Shown piece by piece: positions 58,174 to 64,000 of a stretch of 64,000 nt of DNA. Made by a program: the position numbers and the translations under genes. The DNA comes from Kangiella taiwanensis (GTDB taxonomy: Bacteria; Pseudomonadota; Gammaproteobacteria; Enterobacterales; Kangiellaceae). The notes under the pieces are model-generated. The model was not told the origin of the DNA, searched no databases, and saw only the letters and a list, made by a program, of their open reading frames with translations. The stretch is from contig NZ_JAHCLT010000003.1 of assembly GCF_020005165.1 (NCBI RefSeq), positions 124,001 to 188,000 of the forward strand. Reading direction: 5' to 3'. Position 1 is the first letter of the stretch, and every line of letters starts with the position of its first letter.

Positions 58174-61100
58174 TGATTAACTCCGTAAACCGATCGAGTT
58201 TTGACTCGTCATTTGAAAAGAAACGTCCTTGCAATGAAATAAAATGTTGCTGTTGTTGTTCTGATAATTGTTGTTTTAATTCGGTAAAGCTTTTCACAGC
58301 TGCTAAGGCGTGCTGTTCTGCTTTTTCTGGATTTTTGATCATGCCGTAATAAATACTTTGCAAACGCTCTATCTGATAATTACGCCAATAGGTTCCAACA
58401 CCTCTTTTAAGCATGACAAGCTGATCTAATGTGGTTTTTAAAGCATCTGCATCATTTGCTTGGGCATGAAAGTAACCGGACAGTATGAGTTTTCTTATGA
58501 GGTAGTAACGGTGCAACTCAAGATCAAACTGCTCAAACTGTTGAATGGCTTGATTGAATGAACCCTTATCAACGTTTTCACTTGATGACAACAGGAGGGT
58601 CTCTAACTGGTGGATTAGATGCTCCAAGGCCGCTTTCGTAGTCACTTGCTTTAACTGTGCTTCCGAGTCTAATACCTTTATATCATTCTCCTCAGAACTC
58701 ATGCTATAGAGATCCAAGCGGGAGGTTAAGGTGTCGAGTCTAAACTGTTGGGATCGATTGTTCTCCTGCCCAACCAATGGCTCAAGTTCTGACAGTACGG
58801 TTCTTACGTTCTCATAATCCCCTGTGGAAAGCGACCAGTCAGCAATCCATAACCCAAACTCAACTTGCCCACGTATGTCTTGTCGCTCTTTAAGCTCGCT
58901 CTTTATCGTTTCTAACTCTAAGATTGGCTGCTCAAAATTACCTTGCAGAAAAGCAATTTTTGCTAAGTAAGCTTTGGCAACGATGGTTTCTTCTGTCAGG
59001 TTCAACTCTTCGGATTTCTCAAGGGCCGACTGATACATCTGATATGCTTCTTGCCAATTACCTTTTTGGAGCTCAAGCTGAGCCATATTTTCATTGACCC
59101 GAATCACTCCCACGGGGTCATCGACTTTTTCGTAATAAGCTTTTGCTTGTTCCCAGTAGATCGTCGCCTGCTCTTCATCTGAAAGGAGAAAGAATATATA
59201 GGCGACATTGTTTAAGCTTTCAGCTTTTAACCAATCATCATCAAGTTTCATGCGAATACTTAACGACGCTCTGAAGTGTTCCAAGGCTTTTGTGTAAGCA
59301 CCCTGCTCTTCCGCAATAACACCAAGCTCGTTAAATAGATCCGCCTGCTTGATAGCATCATTACGCGACTCATTAACGTCCAATGCTCTAAGCAGACTGT
59401 CTTCTGCTTGCTGATACTGACCTTTTACTGCATACACTGAGGCCAGATTGGATAAACTAGTGACTACCCCACGGGCATCATTCACCTTTTCTCGCTTAAC
59501 AAGACCCTGCTGGTAATAATCCAATGCCATCTCGAGCTGACCCAATCGATGATACGCAACGCCAAAGGCATTCAGCACATCGCCTTCTAGCTGTACATTT
59601 TTAAGTTTCTTCGCTGTCACAAGCGCTTTAACTAAGTAATTATCTACTGCCTCTTGGGTATTGCCTTGCCAAATAGCTACTTTTGATAGCTCATACCAAG
59701 CTAGGGGGTGGTTCTCATCTTTGTCGACGATGGCTGTTAAAGCCTGCTTAGCGTCTTCAAGTAACTGTTGTTCTGTGTACAGCTGTGCTAGATCGAATCG
59801 AATTTCATTGTTATTAGGCAGCTGCTTTAGTATTCCTTGGTAAGTCGCAATTGCAGCCTCATTATCGCCAGCTATCAACTCCAGCTCTGCTTGGGTTTTT
59901 TTATGTACCAATGAATTTTCGCCAGAGGTTTCCAGAGCCTTTTGCAAAGCCGATTCAGCCGCTAAAATATCACCACTTTCAGCTTCAATTTGGCCCAACT
60001 GCAACCAGCCTTTGCTGTAGCTCGGAGCGTTGGCTAACAGTGATTCAAGCTCAGCTTTAGCACGTCGCTTCTCACCTTTCTGTAACAAGACCTCCAGCTC
60101 CGATAAACGCTGTAAGTCGATGCTGTCCGGGAGGCTGGTAGATGTCTCAATAGGCTTCAAGCCGAATTGCTTGTTAACGGCAGCAGCCAAACCGCTTAAC
60201 TCTTGCGCTAGATCATCCTTGCTCGATTGAAACTCTAGAATGCTGGTACTGACGACATTGTTACCAGTCACTTGCAAAAACTTAACATTGACTTTGAACT
60301 TGCTTGGACCAATCGGGGTTACCTGCGTATTTAAAAGATAGGAGCTCTGTGTTAAATCACTAATAACCTTCAATTTCGCATCGTCCAGAGGTTGTTTATA
60401 ACCGAGCAGGTCAAGTGTATTTCTCGAACGCTCATGACCAACCACCCTAAGTTCAGGGATTTGCGACAGCTCATCAGAGAGTAAAGACGGCAAGCCGTCA
60501 ACTAACCAAGAGGCAGTAGCCTTAGTCTCGAAGGGCAATACCGCTAGTGAGTTTTCATTGGCTACATCAGCAATCATCGAGTCGTTATTCTCTTGAGATC
60601 CATTTTCAGCTTGATCAGAGCCTGTATACCAATAGATACCAATGACAACAGCCAGTACAAGCGCAAAAGCAGAAACTACAGACACAAATGGTGGTTTATT
60701 GCTAGGGTTGCTGCTTTCGCCTATTAGGTTCTTTATACCCCTTACATCAGTAGGTCGAGAGGAAGGTAATGGTGCTGTACATTGCTGTATAACCTTTTGA
60801 TATGTTGCAAAGGTCTTGGGAAGTTTCACCTTTTGTTGTTGCTGTTTTTCTTTTAATAGCTCTTCCTGCGTTTGTGCCTCATAAGGGGGCTTGCCAATAA
60901 TTAGCTCATAAAGAATAAGCCCAAAAGCGTACAGATCAATGCTGTCCGACTCTTTACCTGATTCAATATATTCAGGTGGCGAGTACAATGGTGTTCCGCT
61001 AATGATGCTGGACACTTCGTCACCTATTGCGCTGGCAATCCCAAAATCAGCAATATATAACTGGTTATTGTGATCAATCAGAATATTGTCAGGCTTTAAG

Positions 61101-61576
61101 TCTTTGTGACGGATACCTTTTGACTCAGTAACCTCGAGGGCAGAAAGGAGCTGCGTGGTAAAGTTTTGAATATCTTGAAGTGCTACAACAGAGTTTTCTT
61201 TGAGCCAATCATTTAACGTTTGTCCTTCGATCCAGTCCATGGTGATGAAATGAGTGTCGCTATCTTCATAATACTCATGAACACGAACAATATTAGGATG
61301 CGACAGTTGCCTTAACGTTAGAATTTCATTCTTAAAATCACGCAAAGATGTGGAGTCAAGCAAGTGTTGGTGCAACACTTTTATCGCAACCGTGGTATCA
61401 AGTTGTAAATCAGTCGCTTTATAGACACAACCAAAACGTCCGCAACCTTGAATTGATTGTATTTTGAATCGACCCACTAAGACCGAGCCGGTCTCTAGGG
61501 TCGCTAATTTGGAAAGAACTTGGGTTTCTTTTAACGAACCGGACTTAGTATCGGGATCTAAGTCATCATGCCCCAT
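58160..61576 (-). CDS. Membrane Ser/Thr protein kinase with FlgO/TolB-like domain and TPR repeats
   Basis: An 1138-residue protein. The Hanks-type kinase domain (about 35-290) has the glycine loop QGCGRFGCVY, VAIKVL, HKDLKPDNILID and ADFGIA, and GTPLYSPPEY; all catalytic residues are present. A membrane segment (about 298-320) is followed by a FlgO/TolB-like nucleotide-type domain (SLAVLPFETKATASWLVDGLPSLLSDEL). Many TPR helices fill residues 480-900. It lies between an FHA protein and a two-component pair in one operon. Confidence 0.92.
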   Translation of the reverse strand: MGHDDLDPDTKSGSLKETQVLSKLATLETGSVLVGRFKIQSIQGCGRFGCVYKATDLQLDTTVAIKVLHQHLLDSTSLRDFKNEILTLRQLSHPNIVRVHEYYEDSDTHFITMDWIEGQTLNDWLKENSVVALQDIQNFTTQLLSALEVTESKGIRHKDLKPDNILIDHNNQLYIADFGIASAIGDEVSSIISGTPLYSPPEYIESGKESDSIDLYAFGLILYELIIGKPPYEAQTQEELLKEKQQQQKVKLPKTFATYQKVIQQCTAPLPSSRPTDVRGIKNLIGESSNPSNKPPFVSVVSAFALVLAVVIGIYWYTGSDQAENGSQENNDSMIADVANENSLAVLPFETKATASWLVDGLPSLLSDELSQIPELRVVGHERSRNTLDLLGYKQPLDDAKLKVISDLTQSSYLLNTQVTPIGPSKFKVNVKFLQVTGNNVVSTSILEFQSSKDDLAQELSGLAAAVNKQFGLKPIETSTSLPDSIDLQRLSELEVLLQKGEKRRAKAELESLLANAPSYSKGWLQLGQIEAESGDILAAESALQKALETSGENSLVHKKTQAELELIAGDNEAAIATYQGILKQLPNNNEIRFDLAQLYTEQQLLEDAKQALTAIVDKDENHPLAWYELSKVAIWQGNTQEAVDNYLVKALVTAKKLKNVQLEGDVLNAFGVAYHRLGQLEMALDYYQQGLVKREKVNDARGVVTSLSNLASVYAVKGQYQQAEDSLLRALDVNESRNDAIKQADLFNELGVIAEEQGAYTKALEHFRASLSIRMKLDDDWLKAESLNNVAYIFFLLSDEEQATIYWEQAKAYYEKVDDPVGVIRVNENMAQLELQKGNWQEAYQMYQSALEKSEELNLTEETIVAKAYLAKIAFLQGNFEQPILELETIKSELKERQDIRGQVEFGLWIADWSLSTGDYENVRTVLSELEPLVGQENNRSQQFRLDTLTSRLDLYSMSSEENDIKVLDSEAQLKQVTTKAALEHLIHQLETLLLSSSENVDKGSFNQAIQQFEQFDLELHRYYLIRKLILSGYFHAQANDADALKTTLDQLVMLKRGVGTYWRNYQIERLQSIYYGMIKNPEKAEQHALAAVKSFTELKQQLSEQQQQHFISLQGRFFSNDESKLDRFTELINDKE

Positions 61577-61638
61577 TAATCTGCACTCCTGTGGCTAATA
61601 GCCAAAATAAGTTTTGCTCAGAAAGTAACACTAACTTA

Positions 61639-62538
61639 TTAGTGTACTGCTAATATTTGCTCTTTAATTGGTTGTTTTTCTGCAAATATATGCTCTGGAA
61701 TATCACTTAATATAGCAGATATTTCGTTTTGTAAAACAATAGCTTCAGAATTAATTTTAATTTGCTCAGAAACTAAGTTGAGAATCTCTAGATCAAGTTC
61801 CGTGAGAACCTTATTGGCTTCTTTACTGTCAGTATAAACAACACCAACCAGGTTATTGCCTGAAAGCAAAGGAATACATGCCAATGCAGCGATTTGTTTG
61901 CGTTGAATACTTTCACGAGAAGCTAGTGCATGCTCTAACTTGACATCCATAGCAAGTACCGGGCTGCGCTGCTGAAGTGCTTTTTGCATCGCACCAACAC
62001 TACCTTCAAACGAACGCGTATGGAAATCTTTCTGCGTCATGCCTTTAGAAGCACAAACAGTTAAATTCTCCGGCGAGTTACCAAGCATCACTAAACCGCG
62101 CTGAGTACCAGTAAGGTTAAGTAATGAGTATAACTGTTCATCGAGTGCTTCTAATAAAGACTGATGAGCCAACTCGTTGTAAGATTTTCTAGACTGCTGG
62201 ATCCGCCAATGATTATGAGCATCAATAGCCTCTAATTGTTGCTTAGATTTGAGCTCAAATAGGCAATCAATATCGCCCAATGAAATGATGTCATTGGATG
62301 AGAGCTGCTGATCGTCAACTTTTTGCCCATTAATTTTGACACCATTTGCGCTTAGACTATCTTTTAAAAACCACTGTTCACCTTTTGCGGTAACGAAGGC
62401 GTGCTTGCGTGACACGCTCGGGTGATTAAGCCTAACCTCACAATCCAAGTCTCTCCCGACTTGATAGTGAGAATCTTCGAACAGTACGCTTTCCCTAGCC
62501 GGCTTATCAGGATAACACGCTGTTATTCTGGCTGGCAT
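61639..62538 (-). CDS. FHA-GAF domain signalling protein
   Basis: A 299-residue protein. The N-terminal FHA domain (YQVGRDLDCEVRLNHPSVSRKHAFV, then SANGVKINGQKV) should bind phosphothreonine. Residues 135-280 form a GAF-like sensor (LYSLLNLTGTQRGLVMLGN ... ALACIPLLSGNNLVGVVYTDS). Next to the Ser/Thr kinase gene, it is a natural phospho-dependent partner of that kinase. It lies 62 bp upstream of the kinase gene and 16 bp after the secreted-protein gene. Confidence 0.9.
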   Translation of the reverse strand: MPARITACYPDKPARESVLFEDSHYQVGRDLDCEVRLNHPSVSRKHAFVTAKGEQWFLKDSLSANGVKINGQKVDDQQLSSNDIISLGDIDCLFELKSKQQLEAIDAHNHWRIQQSRKSYNELAHQSLLEALDEQLYSLLNLTGTQRGLVMLGNSPENLTVCASKGMTQKDFHTRSFEGSVGAMQKALQQRSPVLAMDVKLEHALASRESIQRKQIAALACIPLLSGNNLVGVVYTDSKEANKVLTELDLEILNLVSEQIKINSEAIVLQNEISAILSDIPEHIFAEKQPIKEQILAVH

Positions 62539-62554
62539 AACCTTAAAACCTCAA

Positions 62555-63385
62555 TTAATTGATTAAACGCAAACTAAAACGAAGGGTATTCGCTAGTGCC
62601 ATGAGCTCACCTGCGACATTGTCAATATCGCGGCTTGAGCGCCAGACATCAGGAATATCAATGCCTCTAGCTGCTTCTACCAATTGTTTAAATTCATTTA
62701 ACTTATTACTGGCATGAACATAGTTCTGCTGAGTAATTAATTGTTGGACTTCAGTCAGCTTCGCATTAAGCGAAGTGTAAGTTGCTGAAGACATTTGAGA
62801 AGAAAAGTTGCTAAGCGTAGAGCTTAAATTACTCATTTTGGTGTTAACCACAGTCGTTGGTAATCGAAGGTCTGCCAAGATGAGGAATTGAGAAAACTTA
62901 CCCGTTGTACCTCTTGCTCGGTAACTTCCCGACCCCATGGTCATAGTGATATCTCGGAACTGCCCGCCTAAAGGCGCTTTAAACAACCTTAACGGTGTTC
63001 CTGCAGTATACTCTAAATTATGAGTATGAATATCGACCGTTACTAGACCTTCAAAGGCCAAGCCTTGTGTCGACGGTGGTTCAACGGTAATAAGCATCGG
63101 AAAAGCACTAAGCAAGTTAGTGTCAATAGTTGATGGCAATCGGTTCAAAATGCTCAAATCGGTAATATCAATGACTTCCGCGGTTAACCCGATGCTGTTT
63201 TCATTTAAGCCAATAGCATCTTCGAATGTGATGGTGAAATCAGCTTCAATGCCACCAGCAAGCTCGATTACCGCTTCAATTTTATTCCCTCCATTGACTG
63301 TTAATTCAACTGGCGAACCCTGCACAGTTGCACATAAAAAGCACGCAGCAATGGTAACCGACAAGCGGCTAAGGAAATTTGACAT
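62555..63385 (-). CDS. Secreted protein of unknown function
   Basis: A 276-residue protein with a signal peptide (MSNFLSRLSVTIAACFLCATVQG). The N-terminal 180 residues are strand-rich (VELTVNGGNKIEAVIELAGG, ITVEPPSTQGLAFEGLVTVDIHTHN) and the C-terminal 90 are helical (NKLNEFKQLVEAARGIDIPDVW). A strong GGAGG site precedes the ATG. No domain is recognised. It starts the operon that contains the FHA protein and kinases, so it may be the periplasmic sensor or target of that pathway (inference). Confidence 0.7.
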   Translation of the reverse strand: MSNFLSRLSVTIAACFLCATVQGSPVELTVNGGNKIEAVIELAGGIEADFTITFEDAIGLNENSIGLTAEVIDITDLSILNRLPSTIDTNLLSAFPMLITVEPPSTQGLAFEGLVTVDIHTHNLEYTAGTPLRLFKAPLGGQFRDITMTMGSGSYRARGTTGKFSQFLILADLRLPTTVVNTKMSNLSSTLSNFSSQMSSATYTSLNAKLTEVQQLITQQNYVHASNKLNEFKQLVEAARGIDIPDVWRSSRDIDNVAGELMALANTLRFSLRLIN

Positions 63386-63403
63386 TATATACCTCCAGTG
63401 AGC

Positions 63404-63453
63404 TAAAAACGCCCTTTCTTACTGAACTAACATTACTTTAAGTAATAAAGGGC
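63404..63453 (-). terminator. Hairpin terminator (or attenuator) upstream of the signalling operon
   Basis: GCCCTTT (63411-63417) pairs with AAAGGGC (63447-63453), and the inner arms TTACT/AGTAA extend the stem. On the minus strand it is followed by GTTTTT. It would end transcripts of the second protease gene, 108 bp downstream of that gene's stop, and lies only 20 bp before the secreted-protein start. Confidence 0.65.
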
Positions 63454-63560
63454 TTGCCATCAAAATACTTATATTTAACTCTTTTTGCAACAAATTCTTA
63501 ACATGGGACTAACGGCAAAAGCAGGGAAATCACCCTGCAATTACCTTTCGAATCAAACAC

Positions 63561-64000
63561 TTATTGATAATAGCTATCGTAAGTTCTAGCAATAATTACA
63601 GCATAAGCACCGCGTGAAACTGTATCACTTGGCTTAAAGCGTGCAACAAGTGTTGGCTGTAGGTCAAACGGCCCCTGCTCTACATCAAACTCCACGCTCA
63701 GCAGTGATAAATTAAGCGCAGCTTGAACATGTCCACGGAGCTCAACAGGGATGCTTGCTTGATCAACCACCGGAACTGCTTGGCCATTGTATTGAACCGT
63801 AATATCACTGTCTGCATACTGCTCTGCTTCAGACTGTAGTCCTAGTGACTGCACTAAAGAGTAAGCAAGTTCAGCTCGGTTCACACTCGCATTTGGCTCA
63901 AAATCACTACCTGAGCTACGAACGACGGCATCTTGCGAACGTAGTGCGTCTTTCAAGGCTGCCGCTGGAGCACTGACCGCTTCAGCAAACGCCGCCGCAT
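63561..64000 (-). CDS. C-terminal end of a second S8-type protease paralogue (partial)
   Basis: The frame is open to the window edge. The 146 visible residues (ending RTYDSYYQ) align along their length with the last residues of the protease at 54195-56669: NRAELAYSLVQSLGL against SKLDVAYSLMQSLGL, and VEQGPFDLQPTLVARFKPSDTVSRGAYAV against VEQGPFDLEPTIVAHFEPQSLMSRADFAV. An internal TTG at 63956 is not a real start. The protease domain itself is outside the window, so the full identity is inferred from this similarity. Confidence 0.7.
   Translation of the reverse strand, partial: AAAFAEAVSAPAAALKDALRSQDAVVRSSGSDFEPNASVNRAELAYSLVQSLGLQSEAEQYADSDITVQYNGQAVPVVDQASIPVELRGHVQAALNLSLLSVEFDVEQGPFDLQPTLVARFKPSDTVSRGAYAVIIARTYDSYYQ

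Overview
The window looks like a chromosomal segment of a moderately AT-rich, probably marine gammaproteobacterium. The order msbA-lpxK-ycaR-kdsB-(LMW phosphatase)-(DUF924)-argS, the Kdo/lipid A genes, and the BCCT transporter next to a porin-like barrel suggest an organism near Kangiella. That genus name is an impression from gene content; no database search was run.

Layout. (1) 1-5.4 kb: envelope housekeeping (3' end of msbA, lpxK, ycaR, kdsB), a phosphatase, a DUF924 protein and argS, all on the + strand. (2) 5.4-9.7 kb: a succinate-semialdehyde-type dehydrogenase, convergent with a porin-BCCT transporter pair. (3) 9,857-32,885: a Tn7-like transposon of about 23 kb, bounded by a perfect 19-bp inverted repeat. 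At its left end is an outward-reading operon tniQ-tnsA-tnsB-tnsC. Next comes a HipB-type repressor with two palindromic operators on its own promoter, then about 14.5 kb of metal-resistance cargo: merR-merTPCA, a BASS transporter plus DUF318/ArsP-like permease, two cation diffusion facilitators with a CadR-type regulator, and a czcI-czcCBA efflux system. At the right end are a DEDDh exonuclease, a 5'(3')-deoxyribonucleotidase and a HipA-type kinase. The HipB-like and HipA-like genes thus sit about 16 kb apart, on either side of the cargo. (4) 33-44.4 kb: ordinary small genes (NTF2-like, LysE, YqaA), an APC permease, then copD-copC-cusA-cusB-cusC and a His/Met-rich secreted protein: a second metal cluster, for copper/silver, lying outside the transposon. 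(5) 44.7-54 kb: core genes (pirin, purT, a MoeB/ThiF-type E1 enzyme, mscS-zntB, prc, glutaryl-CoA dehydrogenase). (6) 54.2-64 kb: a minus-strand block in which two secreted subtilisin-like proteases with related C-terminal domains flank a secreted protein, an FHA-GAF protein, a large Ser/Thr kinase with TPRs, a NarL-type histidine kinase and its response regulator.

How the parts work together. The transposon combines cut-and-paste machinery (TnsA nuclease, TnsB DDE transposase, TnsC ATPase, TniQ target selector) with resistance to Hg and to divalent cations such as Zn/Cd/Co. Its termini also carry a possible toxin-antitoxin or defence block. The cus/cop cluster adds Cu/Ag export from the periplasm. 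The right-hand block looks like a sensing and phosphorylation cascade placed next to two exported proteases.

The features most worth checking are: the unusual order and outward polarity of the tns operon; the split HipB/HipA pair and its TATAC-N8-GTATA operators; a near-identical promoter-like repeat on both sides of the cargo; the exonuclease-nucleotidase-HipA cluster; and the protease/kinase block. I found no CRISPR array, tRNA or rRNA gene by eye.
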